This document shows positions 1-8,951 of a stretch of 40,327 nt of DNA, one piece after another. The notes below the pieces were generated by a model. It was not told the DNA's origin. It saw nothing but the letters and a program-made list of their open reading frames with translations, and ran no database searches. Within the stretch, counting starts at the first letter, position 1, and every line of letters begins with the position of its first letter. The translations under genes and the position numbers were made by a program. This DNA comes from Sphingorhabdus sp. (GTDB lineage: Bacteria > Pseudomonadota > Alphaproteobacteria > Sphingomonadales > Sphingomonadaceae): positions 1 through 40,327 of the forward strand of contig NZ_JARXAI010000048.1 in the NCBI RefSeq assembly GCF_029865925.1. The letters are read 5' to 3'.

Positions 1-234
1 ACTTGGCTTGATTTGGTTCAGCAGCGCAGTTGTCGCGGGGACATCATCGGCATCAAGGCCATAGGTGTCGATATCAACGTCAGTGCGGTCCTTAACTGAC
101 GCTGCGATCGCGTCGCATTTCGATTTGGTGCGGCTTGCAAGGCTGATGTGGCTGAAGATATCCGGGTTCATAGCCATCTTGTGGACCGCAACCGACCCGA
201 CGCCGCCTGCGCCGATTACCAATATCTTGCTCAT
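1..234 (-). CDS. Carboxynorspermidine synthase / saccharopine dehydrogenase-like protein (N-terminal part)
   Basis: Only the first 78 codons are in the window; the gene runs off the left edge. The protein opens with a Rossmann NAD(P)-binding loop, GAGGVGSVAVHK at about residues 8-19, followed by ASRTKSKCDAI, a pattern typical of the Lys1/COG1748 family. The closest remembered relatives are the carboxynorspermidine (carboxyspermidine) dehydrogenases, which reductively condense a diamine with aspartate semialdehyde in the alternative polyamine route. Saccharopine dehydrogenase proper is the alternative. The ATG start is preceded by AGAGGAA, a good ribosome-binding site. The gene is divergent from the threonine dehydratase across 54 bases. 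The fold is clear; the substrate is inferred from the N-terminus only. In many alphaproteobacteria a carboxynorspermidine decarboxylase lies next to it, which would be outside this window. Confidence 0.75.
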   Translation of the reverse strand, partial: MSKILVIGAGGVGSVAVHKMAMNPDIFSHISLASRTKSKCDAIAASVKDRTDVDIDTYGLDADDVPATTALLNQIKPS

Positions 235-288
235 CTGCAGTTTCCTCTTATCAGAGATTCGTTCAGCGCACGCATATAGGGGCCTTTT

Positions 289-1275
289 ATGACAGGACAA
301 GAATTGGCTGCGGCCATCAAGACGCCAACGCATGAAGGTGTGCAGCGGGCTATGACCAAAATTGCCGGTATTCTGCCTAAAACACCGTTATTGCCGCTTG
401 AGGTGGATGGCGTAACGCTTTGGTGCAAGGCCGAAATGCTACAACCCGTCGGCGCGTTTAAAATACGCGGCGCTTGGCATCGACTGTCCGACTTAAATAA
501 AGAAGAACGCGCACGCGGCGTTGTTGGCGTGTCCAGCGGCAACCATGCCCAAGGCGTGGCGTGGGCTGCAAAGAAGCTTGGTATAGCTGCCACAATCATC
601 ATGCCCTCCAATGCGCCGCTTATGAAACTGGAGGCTACCAAAGCCTTGGGTGCCCAGGTTGTGCTGTACGACCGTGCAACCGAATCGCGTGATGAAGTTG
701 CCGCCGGTTTGATCGCCCAAAATGGCGCGACATTGGTGCATGCCTTTGGTGATCCATGGGTAATCGAAGGGCAGGGCACTGCTGGCATTGAAATCGCAGA
801 GCAGCTTGCAGCGCTTGGTTTGGGCGGTCCCGACATGATTGTCTCATGCTGCGGCGGGGGTGGTCTGGCCTCTGGTCTAGCGTTGGCCTGTCCCGACGCA
901 GACATTGCGATCGTTGAGCCCGAAGGCTGGGACGACATCATAAGGTCGCTTGAGGCAGGCGAAATCCTACCCGTAAAAGACTTGACGCACGCAACCTATT
1001 GCGACGCACTGCAAACGCCGCAAACTTATCCTGTTAATTTTGAGATATTGCGCCGACGCGTGTCCAACGGAGTGTCCGTTACAACAGGCGAAGTCATCAC
1101 AGCGATGCGTGTGGTGTTTGAAAAACTGCATCTTGTCGTTGAACCCGGTGGGGCAGTGGCGCTTGCCGCTGTGCTTGCAGGTAAAATTCAACCGAAGGGC
1201 AAAACCGCGATTACGCTGTCAGGCGGAAATGTCGATCTGAACGTATTTATGAAGCTACTTTCTCAAGCTGCCTGA
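289..1275 (+). CDS. Threonine/serine dehydratase, PLP-dependent
   Basis: This 328-residue protein is a fold-type II pyridoxal phosphate enzyme that should deaminate threonine to 2-oxobutyrate (and probably serine to pyruvate) in the cytosol. The PLP lysine is K58 in GAFKIRGA, the SSGNHAQG substrate loop is at 82-89, and the glycine phosphate-binding loop GGGGL is at 189-193. A C-terminal SGGN (around 312-315) is also characteristic. There is no C-terminal ACT-like regulatory domain, so it resembles the short catabolic (TdcB-like) form rather than the long biosynthetic IlvA. The start is supported by AGGGG six bases upstream of ATG. Its 3' end overlaps the convergent hemA by 13 bases. A related activity such as serine racemase cannot be excluded. 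2-Oxobutyrate is a source of propionyl-CoA, the substrate of the pcc cluster further along, but that link is only an inference. Confidence 0.9.
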   Translation: MTGQELAAAIKTPTHEGVQRAMTKIAGILPKTPLLPLEVDGVTLWCKAEMLQPVGAFKIRGAWHRLSDLNKEERARGVVGVSSGNHAQGVAWAAKKLGIAATIIMPSNAPLMKLEATKALGAQVVLYDRATESRDEVAAGLIAQNGATLVHAFGDPWVIEGQGTAGIEIAEQLAALGLGGPDMIVSCCGGGGLASGLALACPDADIAIVEPEGWDDIIRSLEAGEILPVKDLTHATYCDALQTPQTYPVNFEILRRRVSNGVSVTTGEVITAMRVVFEKLHLVVEPGGAVALAAVLAGKIQPKGKTAITLSGGNVDLNVFMKLLSQAA

Positions 1276-2483
1276 GCGACAGGGATTTCCATCCGGCCCC
1301 AAATTTCGAGCAACGCCGCAGTCAAATCACGCATCATATCCTCATTATGCTGAGGTCCAGGTGTGAAGCGCAACCGCTCGGTGCCGCGCGGCACTGTTGG
1401 GTAATTAATTGGCTGCACATAGACGCCATATTCAGCGAGCAAAATGTCGCTGATCTTCTTGGCTTTGATAGGGTCACCAACCATCAACGGCACGATGTGG
1501 GTGTTGCTCATCATCACGGGCAGGCCGGCATCAAAAAACAGTTTTTTGAGCATCGCTGCGTTTGCCTGCTGCGCGTCGCGTTCTTCGCTTGAAGACTTTA
1601 AATGGCGCACTGCGGCCAACACACCGGCGACCAACACCGGCGACAATGACGTCGTGAAGATAAAACCAGGCGCATAAGAACGGATAACGTCGATGATATT
1701 CTGGTCAGCCGCGATATAGCCGCCCATAACTCCAAAAGCCTTACCCAGCGTACCTTCGATAATTGTTACGCGGTCAGCGACAGCATCCCGTTCGGAAATG
1801 CCACCGCCACGCGCGCCATACATGCCAACGGCGTGCACTTCGTCACAATAGGTCAGCGCATTATATTTGTCTGCAAGATCGCAAACCGCTCCGATAGGTG
1901 CTACATCTCCGTCCATCGAATAGACGCTTTCGAACGCAACTAGCTTTGGCACATCTGGATCGTCGGCCGCCAGCAATTCTTCGAGATGGGCGAGGTCGTT
2001 GTGCCGCCACACGCGCTTTTCACAGCCTGCATTTCGGATGCCAGCAATCATTGATGCATGATTGAGTTCATCTGAGTAGATTATGCAACCCGGCAGAACC
2101 TTGGCGAGCGTGGATAAGGTCGCGTCGTTCGAAACATAGCCAGATGTGAATAGCAAAGCTCCATCCTTGCCATGCAAATCGGCCAGCTCATGTTCCAGTT
2201 CGACGTGATAGTGGGTGTTGCCGCCGATGTTACGTGTGCCGCCAGATCCAGCACCAACGTCGTGGAGCGCGTTTTCCATCGCGCTAATGACATCCGGATG
2301 TTGCCCCATGCAAAGATAATCGTTCGAGCACCACACGGTTATGTCTTTGGGTCCGTTATGTCCGGCAAAGCACCGCGCGTTAGGGTAATTACCCTTGTTC
2401 CGCAGAATGTCGATAAAAACGCGATAGCGGCCTTCGGAATGAAGCCGGTCAATCGCTTTTTCAAAAAATGCTTTGTAATTCAC
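1263..2483 (-). CDS. hemA: 5-aminolevulinate synthase (HemA, C4 pathway)
   Basis: This 406-residue enzyme condenses glycine and succinyl-CoA to 5-aminolevulinate, the first step of tetrapyrrole synthesis in alphaproteobacteria. It is an alpha-oxoamine synthase with PLP. The Schiff-base lysine is K248 in EGTLGKAFG, the same number as in the Rhodobacter sphaeroides enzyme, and D214/H217 lie in CDEVHAVG. The glycine-rich stretch [12 protein letters not shown] is at 77-88. Length and colinearity are typical. The start codon is GTG, reading M-N-Y-K-A-F-F, which matches the usual MDYxxFF N-terminus; no better upstream start exists. The ribosome-binding site is weak (GGGG about 12 bases upstream). 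A good alphaproteobacterial promoter lies about 70-95 bases upstream, so the gene is probably transcribed separately from murI. Succinyl-CoA, its substrate, is the end product of the propionyl-CoA cluster in this window. Confidence 0.97.
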   Translation of the reverse strand: MNYKAFFEKAIDRLHSEGRYRVFIDILRNKGNYPNARCFAGHNGPKDITVWCSNDYLCMGQHPDVISAMENALHDVGAGSGGTRNIGGNTHYHVELEHELADLHGKDGALLFTSGYVSNDATLSTLAKVLPGCIIYSDELNHASMIAGIRNAGCEKRVWRHNDLAHLEELLAADDPDVPKLVAFESVYSMDGDVAPIGAVCDLADKYNALTYCDEVHAVGMYGARGGGISERDAVADRVTIIEGTLGKAFGVMGGYIAADQNIIDVIRSYAPGFIFTTSLSPVLVAGVLAAVRHLKSSSEERDAQQANAAMLKKLFFDAGLPVMMSNTHIVPLMVGDPIKAKKISDILLAEYGVYVQPINYPTVPRGTERLRFTPGPQHNEDMMRDLTAALLEIWGRMEIPVAQAA

Positions 2484-2552
2484 GGATACTGACCCCGTCG
2501 GTTGGACCGCACACGCGGCTTGCTCTTGCCCATTAATCGCGGAAAATGCAAA

Positions 2553-2578
2553 AATCTAGCGCGAACGACTTGCAACAA
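2553..2578 (-). promoter_or_regulatory. Predicted promoter of hemA (alphaproteobacterial sigma-70 type)
   Basis: On the minus strand TTGTTGC (2578-2572) is followed after 11 bases by GCTAGATT (2560-2553). This matches the Caulobacter-type housekeeping consensus TTGACGS, 10-14 bases, GCTANAWC at 5 of 7 and 7 of 8 positions. The predicted transcript would begin near 2546, leaving a leader of about 60 bases before the GTG of hemA. The prediction is by eye. Confidence 0.45.
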
Positions 2579-2613
2579 GCGTCATTCGAGTTTCTTTATT
2601 GTAATAGTTGCGT

Positions 2614-3417
2614 TCAGAGTGATGAGATTCGTGTCAAACCAAAGCCAGACAATGCCGGAAGCAACGTGTTTAGCGCAGCAGCTGGACCAGTTGTTACGAA
2701 AGTTCCTTCCTCGGGATCAACCGGCCAAGTGTGGTCCATTGTCAGATGGTTAATGCGCCGTGCGATGCCTGCTGCGCCGTCAACAAATGTCACATGCGGC
2801 GCGGCAGCGCGTAACTCATCCTCTACCAGAGGGAAATGCGTGCAACCAAGCACAACGACATCAAGTCGTGCCCCATCTGGCTGCTCCATCAGCCCAGCCA
2901 TGGCCCGCACATAAACTGCTGGATCAACTTGTTCCCCGCGCATTTTTACTTCGGCTGCGCTTACAAGTTCTGGCGCAGCGTGCCGGAGCAACTTCATGTT
3001 AGGTGCATGGTCTTTATGGAGTTTGTCGACGTAAGTTTGGCGGACTGTCGCATCGGTGCCCAATAGCCCAATAACACCGCTTTGCGTTGCTTCGGCCGCT
3101 GGTTTAATGGCCGGAACAGTACCCACCACCGGCACGTCTAACGCCGCCCGCACATGGACCAGTGCGATTGTGCACGCGGTGTTGCAGGCAATCGTAACTA
3201 GACGTGGCCGGTAACGTTCAACCAAGCGGCCGAGCAAAGCAGGGACCCGCGCCGAAATCTCTGCCTCGGTTTTGGTTCCATAAGGCAGCCCTGCATAATC
3301 GGCTGCAAAAACAATTGGAGCGTTGGGCAAAGCGGCTTGGACGGCTTTCAGGACCGAAAGCCCGCCAATGCCGGAATCAAAAAACAAAATCGGGGCCCTG
3401 CTTGGAACAATCGACAT
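2614..3417 (-). CDS. murI: Glutamate racemase
   Basis: This 267-residue cytosolic enzyme interconverts L- and D-glutamate to supply D-glutamate for peptidoglycan. It is a cofactor-independent Asp/Glu racemase with two catalytic cysteines: C78 in ACNTA and C192 in GCTHFPL. The N-terminal DSGIGGLSV at 14-22 is the family signature, and D14/S15 contact the substrate. The length is normal. The ATG chosen leaves a conserved N-terminus; no strong ribosome-binding site is visible upstream. The gene lies 130 bases upstream of hemA on the same strand and is divergent from plsY across 97 bases. Confidence 0.96.
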   Translation of the reverse strand: MSIVPSRAPILFFDSGIGGLSVLKAVQAALPNAPIVFAADYAGLPYGTKTEAEISARVPALLGRLVERYRPRLVTIACNTACTIALVHVRAALDVPVVGTVPAIKPAAEATQSGVIGLLGTDATVRQTYVDKLHKDHAPNMKLLRHAAPELVSAAEVKMRGEQVDPAVYVRAMAGLMEQPDGARLDVVVLGCTHFPLVEDELRAAAPHVTFVDGAAGIARRINHLTMDHTWPVDPEEGTFVTTGPAAALNTLLPALSGFGLTRISSL

Positions 3418-3514
3418 GCGGTATCGATAAACGGTAGCGGCTGTGCTGGCAAGCCGACAGCCTTGAGCATGCGGAACAAAACAGCTACGTAATACAGATA
3501 TTTAGAGGATTCGT

Positions 3515-4117
3515 GTGGTGAGTGATCTTTGGTTCAACATGGTTGCCGGTCTTGTGCTTGGATATGCGCTTGGCGCCATCCCTTTCGGTTTGCTCCTGAC
3601 TCGCTTGTCCGGTGGTGGCGACATCCGAACAATCGGTTCAGGGAACATCGGCGCCACCAACGTCTTGCGCACAGGACGCAAGGGTATGGCTGCACTCACA
3701 TTGATTCTGGATATGCTCAAAGGATTTTGTGCGGTGTGGTTAACCACCTATTATCTCCCTGGGGGAGAGATACTCGCAGCTGCAGGCGCGATTTTCGGCC
3801 ATCTGTACCCTGTGTGGCTTGGGTTCAAGGGTGGCAAAGGCTCTGCCACTTATGGCGGCATCTTGTTTGGCCTGTTTTTGCCGGGTGGGCTCATTTACGC
3901 GTCGGTGTGGGTTGGTGCTCTTGCGTTTTCACGTATTTCATCGGTGGCCGGTCTGGCAGCGGCACTCTGCGCACCTATTGCCGCTGCAATCCTCGGTCAT
4001 TATGATTTGGTTGCGATGCTTACCGCGTGCACGCTGATAGTTTTTTGGAAGCACCGCAGTAACATTGGGCGCTTGATTGATGGAACAGAGCCCCGCATCG
4101 GCGCAAGCAAAAGCTGA
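3515..4117 (+). CDS. plsY: Glycerol-3-phosphate acyltransferase PlsY
   Basis: This is an inner-membrane acyltransferase of 200 residues that transfers the acyl group from acyl-phosphate to glycerol-3-phosphate, the first step of phospholipid synthesis. Several hydrophobic segments are separated by the three conserved PlsY loops: GSGNIGATNV at 41-50, GHLYPVWLGFKGGKG at 95-109 and FWKHRSNIGRL near 177-187. The start is the first of two consecutive GTG codons, with AGAGGA six bases upstream; the second GTG is equally possible. In many alphaproteobacteria plsY is followed by dprA and topA. Here the next stretch is a wrecked dprA beginning five bases after the plsY stop, so the ancestral operon order is still legible. 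Confidence 0.96.
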   Translation: MVSDLWFNMVAGLVLGYALGAIPFGLLLTRLSGGGDIRTIGSGNIGATNVLRTGRKGMAALTLILDMLKGFCAVWLTTYYLPGGEILAAAGAIFGHLYPVWLGFKGGKGSATYGGILFGLFLPGGLIYASVWVGALAFSRISSVAGLAAALCAPIAAAILGHYDLVAMLTACTLIVFWKHRSNIGRLIDGTEPRIGASKS

Positions 4118-4122
4118 CTGCG

Positions 4123-4653
4123 GTGACTTTTGGCAGCCAGGTCCATTTTGATCAGCTCCGCTTGTAAAGTCACCCAATATTGGGCCTGTTAGTTATAGCC
4201 AGCTCATGTCGCGCTTCGGCAGTGCAAAGGCCGCTCTTGAGGCGTTACCTGACCTTGTGCGGCGCGGCTTGCAGCGGAGGCCGGGCGTGAGGTCATGGCT
4301 GTTCCAGGATCACCACTTGATCCGCGATTCCGCGGCTGCAACCAGCTTATCCGGAATGGTGCAACTCTTGCGCAAAATGCATCTGAGATTGTAGAGATGA
4401 TCCGTCCGATCGACAGTCGTATGCTTGGGCAGGCTGCATCCCACGCCAATCTAGCTCCAAAGATATCCGACGACGGTAGCAACGCCGAACGCAGCGCAGT
4501 TATCGACCTGATGGGCAGACCTATGTTTCGGTCGATGAATTGGTGCGGCAATCCGGAAGCAGTCCAGCAACTATCCAGATGGTATTACTGGAATTTGAGT
4601 TGGCCGGAAAATTGGAGCGCGGGGCAGGCGGCAAGGTTCGTTTTACAGCATGA
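4123..4653 (+). pseudogene. dprA: dprA relic: DNA processing protein A with internal deletion and frameshifts
   Basis: Four pieces of a DprA/Smf protein can be read in order but in different frames. The first runs from a GTG at 4123, five bases after plsY, to a TAA at 4165 (ending DQLRL). The second, about 4165-4267, continues with SPNIGPVSY and [15 protein letters not shown], the N-terminal SAM-like domain. The third, about 4262-4522, begins [17 protein letters not shown] and continues through LDPRFRGCN and [10 protein letters not shown], the end of the Rossmann-like domain. The fourth, about 4523-4653, reads [11 protein letters not shown] and [14 protein letters not shown] and ends at TGA, the C-terminal winged helix. 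The central core with the nucleotide-binding and SGxAxGID-type motifs is absent; compared with the ~360-residue family roughly 200 residues are lost. The junction sits in GCGCGGC (4262-4268), which suits both flanking frames and suggests deletion between short repeats. A functional DprA cannot be made from it. DprA loads RecA on incoming single strands during transformation. Confidence 0.9.
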
Positions 4654-4744
4654 AATAAAATCGCATTTTTCATCTTGACGGGGGGCGCCTTACCCCATCA
4701 GCCTGTACGCGTACGCGAGAGATTTTAGAAAAGCACAAAATATC
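4654..4744 (+). other. Spacer between dprA relic and topA
   Basis: No gene is visible. TTGACG at 4675-4680 could be a -35 box for topA, but no convincing -10 follows at normal spacing. GTACGCGTAC at 4705-4714 is a perfect 10-base palindrome. GGGG and CCCC blocks around 4680-4696 could pair. topA must be driven either from here or by read-through from plsY. Confidence 0.3.
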
Positions 4745-7303
4745 ATGCAATTAGTCATTGTTGAATCACCTGCAAAAGCCAAGACGATCGAGAAATATTT
4801 GGGCCCCGGCTTCAAAGTGCTGGCCTCTTACGGCCATATCCGTGACCTGCCGCCCAAGGATGGATCGGTCGACCCTGACAATGGGTTTGAAATGCTCTGG
4901 GACAACTATACCGACAAGGCCAAGCAGCTCAAGGCAATCACGGACGAGGCCAAGAAGGCAGATAGCTTAATCCTTGCGACCGACCCCGATCGCGAAGGTG
5001 AGGCAATCAGCTGGCATGTGCAGGAAGTGCTCGCGAAGAAAAAAGTGCTGCCGGCAAAGGTTGGCCGCGTAACCTTTAACGCCATTACCAAACAAGCCGT
5101 GACCGATGCTATGAAGCACCCACGCGCACTTGATGTGGACCTCATCGATGCCTATCGCGCCCGCCGCGCACTCGATTATCTGGTCGGTTTTACTCTTTCG
5201 CCTGTCTTGTGGCGCAAATTGCCCGGCGCGAAATCTGCCGGGCGTGTGCAGTCGGTCGCGTTGCGCCTAATCGTTGAACGCGAACGCGAAATCGAGGCGT
5301 TCCGTGCGCAGGAATATTGGTCCGTCAAAGCTGGCATGGAGCATAAGGGCCAAAAATTTGATGCCCGTTTGATCCAGTATCTTGGCAAGAAGCTCGACAA
5401 GATGGATTTGAAAACTGAGGGGGACGCAGAGCAAGCCCGCCTTGCAGTGGAAGCGGGCAAATTTACCGTCGAGACCGTTGAGACCAAACCTGTCACCCTC
5501 AATCCACAACCGCCCTTCACGACGTCCACTTTGCAGCAAGAAGCCGCGCGTAAGCTTGGTTTTTCCGCAAGCCATACGATGCGTATCGCGCAAGGCCTAT
5601 ATGAAGACGGCGCGATTACCTACATGCGGACCGATGGCGTCCAGATGGACCACAGCGCTATTTCCGCCGCGCGTAAATCCATCTCCGACCGCTTTGACAG
5701 TGGATATTTGCCTGAGAAACCTCGCGTTTATCAAACGAAGGCGAAGAATGCGCAGGAAGCGCATGAGGCAATACGTCCAACTGATTTCAATAAAGACAAA
5801 GCAGGTTCAGGGGATCATGGTCGCCTGTATGACCTGATTTTTAAACGTGCAATGGCAAGCCAAATGGCCTCGGCGCGGATGGAACGCACCACAATCGATT
5901 TTCTTGATGGCACCGGGCAAACAGGGTTACGCGTAACCGGACAAGTCATGAAATTCCCTGGTTTCCTTGCCGTGTATGAAGAAGGCCGCGACGATAGTGA
6001 CAGCGAAGACAGCGCCATCTTGCCAGCCATGGCCGTTGGCGACGCGCCTGCGAAGCACGCTGCGGAAAAGATCCAGCACTTTACGCAGCCGCCACCGCGT
6101 TTCTCTGAAGCGACGCTGGTGAAGCGTCTTGAAGAGTTGGGGATCGGCCGCCCATCGACATACGCGTCAACTATTCAGGTTCTAAAAGACCGCACATATG
6201 TACGTGTGGAAAAAAATCGTTTTTTTGCAGAGGAATCTGGGCGATTGCTTACAGCATTTCTTGAACGGTTTTTTGAACGTTATGTCGCTTATGATTACAC
6301 CGCTGGGCTAGAGGATCAGTTGGATGAAATTAGTGGTGGCCGTGCCAATTGGCAGTCATTTCTTGAGGCTTTTTGGCGTGATTTTAAACCGAAGACGGCT
6401 GAGGTCATGGAGCAGAAACCGTCAGAGGTTACAGCCGAACTTGATATATTCTTATCACCATATCTCTTTCCCAAACGCGAAGACGGAACTGATCCCAGAC
6501 TTTGCCCCAAATGTGGGGAGGGCAGGCTTGCCTTGCGCGGCGGAAAATTTGGAGCGTTTGTTGCGTGCTCCAATTACCCCGACTGCAAATATACCCGAAA
6601 ATTTGCACAGCCCGGGGGCGAAAATGGTGAAGATACCGGCCCCGAGATTCTAGGTCAGCATCCTGAAACCCAATTGGAAGTCACTCGAAAATCTGGGCGC
6701 TTTGGCCCTTATTTTGAAACGGGCGAGGGCACTGATGTAAAGCGAGCCTCAATACCGAAAGATATCCCGGCAGAAGATATTGGGTTAGAATGGGCTGTGA
6801 AGCTGCTGTCATTGCCCCGCACCATCGGGACACACCCAGAAAGCGGTGAACCAGTGATGGCAAGCATTGGTCGTTATGGGCCTTACCTTGCACATAATGG
6901 TAAATATGCCCGTTTGCAGTCAACCACCGAGGTGTTCGAAACCGGAATGAACAGCGCGGTTGTGAAGTTGGCCGAAGCTTTGGCTAACCCAGGCCGTGGG
7001 CGGGGTGCCGCACGCGCACCGTTGAAAGAATTAGGCAAGCATCCGCGCACTGAAGCTGAAATCAAGCTCATGGAGGGCCGCTTTGGTCCTTATGTGACCG
7101 ACGGCACCACCAATGCGACATTGCCCAAGTCGATTTCGCCTGATGCGCTTACACTTGAAGAAGCCGCGCAGCTAATCGATGCACGTGCAGCTATGCCGCC
7201 AAAGGGCAAGGTGAAGAAAAAGGCTGCGCCGAAAAAGAAAGCTGCGCCAAAGAAAGCAGCGGCAAAGCCAAAGTCTGCCCCTAAAACAAAGAAAGCGGAG
7301 TAA
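4745..7303 (+). CDS. topA: DNA topoisomerase I (type IA)
   Basis: This 852-residue enzyme relaxes negatively supercoiled DNA by a single-strand break. The N-terminal Toprim domain starts with VIVESPAKAKTI (E7 in ESPAKA) and carries D80-P-D-R-E-G-E86, the acidic Mg-binding motif. The catalytic tyrosine is Y293 in ITYMRTDG. The C-terminal part has one four-cysteine zinc ribbon (C587, C590, C608, C614) followed by topoisomerase C-terminal repeats (GRFGPY, GRYGPY and GRFGPY motifs). The last ~35 residues are an Ala/Lys/Pro tail, as in other alphaproteobacterial TopA proteins, likely a nonspecific DNA-binding extension. The ribosome-binding site upstream of the ATG is weak. The gene converges on the lepB-rnc-era operon. 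Confidence 0.97.
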   Translation: MQLVIVESPAKAKTIEKYLGPGFKVLASYGHIRDLPPKDGSVDPDNGFEMLWDNYTDKAKQLKAITDEAKKADSLILATDPDREGEAISWHVQEVLAKKKVLPAKVGRVTFNAITKQAVTDAMKHPRALDVDLIDAYRARRALDYLVGFTLSPVLWRKLPGAKSAGRVQSVALRLIVEREREIEAFRAQEYWSVKAGMEHKGQKFDARLIQYLGKKLDKMDLKTEGDAEQARLAVEAGKFTVETVETKPVTLNPQPPFTTSTLQQEAARKLGFSASHTMRIAQGLYEDGAITYMRTDGVQMDHSAISAARKSISDRFDSGYLPEKPRVYQTKAKNAQEAHEAIRPTDFNKDKAGSGDHGRLYDLIFKRAMASQMASARMERTTIDFLDGTGQTGLRVTGQVMKFPGFLAVYEEGRDDSDSEDSAILPAMAVGDAPAKHAAEKIQHFTQPPPRFSEATLVKRLEELGIGRPSTYASTIQVLKDRTYVRVEKNRFFAEESGRLLTAFLERFFERYVAYDYTAGLEDQLDEISGGRANWQSFLEAFWRDFKPKTAEVMEQKPSEVTAELDIFLSPYLFPKREDGTDPRLCPKCGEGRLALRGGKFGAFVACSNYPDCKYTRKFAQPGGENGEDTGPEILGQHPETQLEVTRKSGRFGPYFETGEGTDVKRASIPKDIPAEDIGLEWAVKLLSLPRTIGTHPESGEPVMASIGRYGPYLAHNGKYARLQSTTEVFETGMNSAVVKLAEALANPGRGRGAARAPLKELGKHPRTEAEIKLMEGRFGPYVTDGTTNATLPKSISPDALTLEEAAQLIDARAAMPPKGKVKKKAAPKKKAAPKKAAAKPKSAPKTKKAE

Positions 7304-7348
7304 CTAGCCCTACTTCAGACAACCGGAACGTCCTTTGCGAAGTAAGAT

Positions 7349-7365
7349 GCTGAAGCGCGTTCAGC
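7349..7365. terminator. Possible bidirectional hairpin between topA and era
   Basis: GCTGAA and TTCAGC form a six-base-pair stem around a five-base loop in the 89-base gap where topA and era transcripts converge. No T-tract follows on either strand, so a terminator role is weakly supported. Confidence 0.2.
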
Positions 7366-7392
7366 GGACCTGTTGGCGCGTCAGGGCTTCTG

Positions 7393-8286
7393 TTACTCCA
7401 CCCACTCAAGCCCAATATCGCGATATAGGCTGCGGTCTTCGTCCCATTTGGCATGCACTTTTACATGCAAATAAAGATGAACTTTAATACCCATTAGCTT
7501 TGCCAGCTCAAGGCGTGCTGCCTCGCCAATCGCCTTAATGCGCGTGCCACCTTTGCCCAATACAATCGCACGCTGGGTCGGCCGGGCAACGAGTATCTGC
7601 TGGTGAATTTCCAGCGACCCGTCTTCACGCTCGCTATACTTTTCGGTCTCAACCGCACTTGCATATGGCAGTTCTTCGTGCAGTTGCAGATAGAGCTGTT
7701 CCCGCGTGATTTCGGAGGCGATCAACCGGTCTGTGGCATCTGACACTTGATCCTCAGGGAAATGCCATTCTCCCTCAGGCATATTGTCGGCAAGCGCGGT
7801 TTTGAATTCTTCAAGGCCGTCACCGGTTGCCGCGCTGATATAATAGATCTGCTCAAACGCGCATTTTTCGGTCAATTTCGTCGTGAGCGCGAGCAGCTTA
7901 TCCTTGGCTGCAATATCGACCTTGTTCAAAACAAGCCATTTACGTTCAGGCCGGTTTTTTAGACCATCGAGAATTTTTTCCACCTTTGGTCCAGCACCAG
8001 CCCGGCCATCGACGATCAATGCGATCATGTCGGCGTCGCCCGCGCCATCCCATGCCGCCGCGACCATGGCGCGATCAAACCTACGCTGTGCCGCAAAAAT
8101 TCCCGGTGTATCGACTAAAATGATCTGCGTTTCGCCAGCCAGCGCCACGCCCAACATACGCGTACGGGTAGTTTGTGCCTTTGGACTGACGATAGCTACC
8201 TTTTGCCCGACGAGAGCGTTGACCAAGGTCGACTTTCCGGCATTTGGCGCGCCGATAATAGCAACATGTCCGCACTTCTTGGTCAT
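7393..8286 (-). CDS. era: GTPase Era
   Basis: This 297-residue essential GTPase binds the 3' end of 16S rRNA and assists assembly of the small ribosomal subunit. The G1 P-loop GAPNAGKST is at 12-20, G3 DTPG at 59-62 and G4 NKVD at 121-124. A C-terminal KH domain contains VLGKGGTRIKAIG. Its ATG overlaps the rnc stop (ATGA), so it is probably translated by coupling as the last gene of lepB-rnc-era, a conserved arrangement. Length and domain order are normal. Confidence 0.97.
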   Translation of the reverse strand: MTKKCGHVAIIGAPNAGKSTLVNALVGQKVAIVSPKAQTTRTRMLGVALAGETQIILVDTPGIFAAQRRFDRAMVAAAWDGAGDADMIALIVDGRAGAGPKVEKILDGLKNRPERKWLVLNKVDIAAKDKLLALTTKLTEKCAFEQIYYISAATGDGLEEFKTALADNMPEGEWHFPEDQVSDATDRLIASEITREQLYLQLHEELPYASAVETEKYSEREDGSLEIHQQILVARPTQRAIVLGKGGTRIKAIGEAARLELAKLMGIKVHLYLHVKVHAKWDEDRSLYRDIGLEWVE

Positions 8287-8951
8287 GCGTTGGTCTCCAA
8301 AAAGGCCAGTGCTGCGGCGGTTTCGGCGGCCTGTTTGCTGTTCGCGCTCGCAGTGACGGGGGTAAAACCCTTCACGGTAACGGTGATTTCAAATATCATA
8401 GCGTGGGGAGGGCCTTCTTTTTTTGTGACAACATATTCTGGAACCTTGCGTCCATGGGCGGCGCACCATTCCTGTAATTCGGATTTAGGGTGCTTGGGAG
8501 CGCCATTTGCGGTTTCAAGAAGTGGCGCCCAGAACTGTTCTATAAGCTTGCGCGCAGCATTTAGGCCATGGTCAATATATAGCGCACCAATAATTGCTTC
8601 CATGACGTCACCCAACACATTCTCACTTTGTTGAGCACCATCGTCACGGGCCTGCTTCCCAAGCCGCAAATAAGCCGCAAGGCCAATTTTTCGAGCAATT
8701 TCGGCGCATGTTGCGCCGGATACAAGGGCGTTTAAACGATGCGACAAGCGCCCTTCTGCTTCGTCGCTGTACCGGTGATACAGCATGTCAGCTATGACGA
8801 GGCCCAATATTCGATCGCCCAAAAATTCGAGGCGCTGATAATCCGGTTGCCCAGTGCTTCCATGGGTTAATGCGCGGCTATACAGATCCCAATCCGATGG
8901 CTGCTCAGGAAGCAGTTCCGCCAGCCAGATCTCCTGATCGCTGCCAATCAA
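8283..8951 (-). CDS. rnc: Ribonuclease III
   Basis: This double-strand-specific endoribonuclease processes rRNA precursors and structured mRNAs. I choose a TTG start that overlaps the lepB stop (TTGA). It gives 222 residues, the normal family length, and puts the first conserved block (RALTHGSTG) near residue 26 as in homologues. Longer starts would run deep into lepB, and no ATG or GTG lies near. The signature RLEFLGD (40-46) supplies E42 and D46, and ENVLGDVMEA (110-119) supplies D115 and E118. A double-stranded RNA-binding domain follows (PKSELQEWC onward) to the end. The stop overlaps era by four bases, so all three genes of the operon are linked by 4-base overlaps. Confidence 0.95.
   Translation of the reverse strand: MIGSDQEIWLAELLPEQPSDWDLYSRALTHGSTGQPDYQRLEFLGDRILGLVIADMLYHRYSDEAEGRLSHRLNALVSGATCAEIARKIGLAAYLRLGKQARDDGAQQSENVLGDVMEAIIGALYIDHGLNAARKLIEQFWAPLLETANGAPKHPKSELQEWCAAHGRKVPEYVVTKKEGPPHAMIFEITVTVKGFTPVTASANSKQAAETAAALAFLETNA

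Noticed and set aside
231-941. 236-codon open frame on the minus strand
   Set aside because: It lies entirely antisense to the well-supported threonine dehydratase and resembles no protein family; low-complexity Pro/Ser/Ala content is typical of a shadow frame.
4123-4653. Programmed frameshifting as an explanation for the broken dprA
   Set aside because: Three frame changes plus loss of about 200 residues including the whole binding core cannot be restored by frameshifting.
4295-4678. 127-codon plus-strand frame as an independent gene
   Set aside because: It reads clearly as the late DprA core followed by out-of-frame sequence, so it is part of the dprA relic and not a gene of its own.
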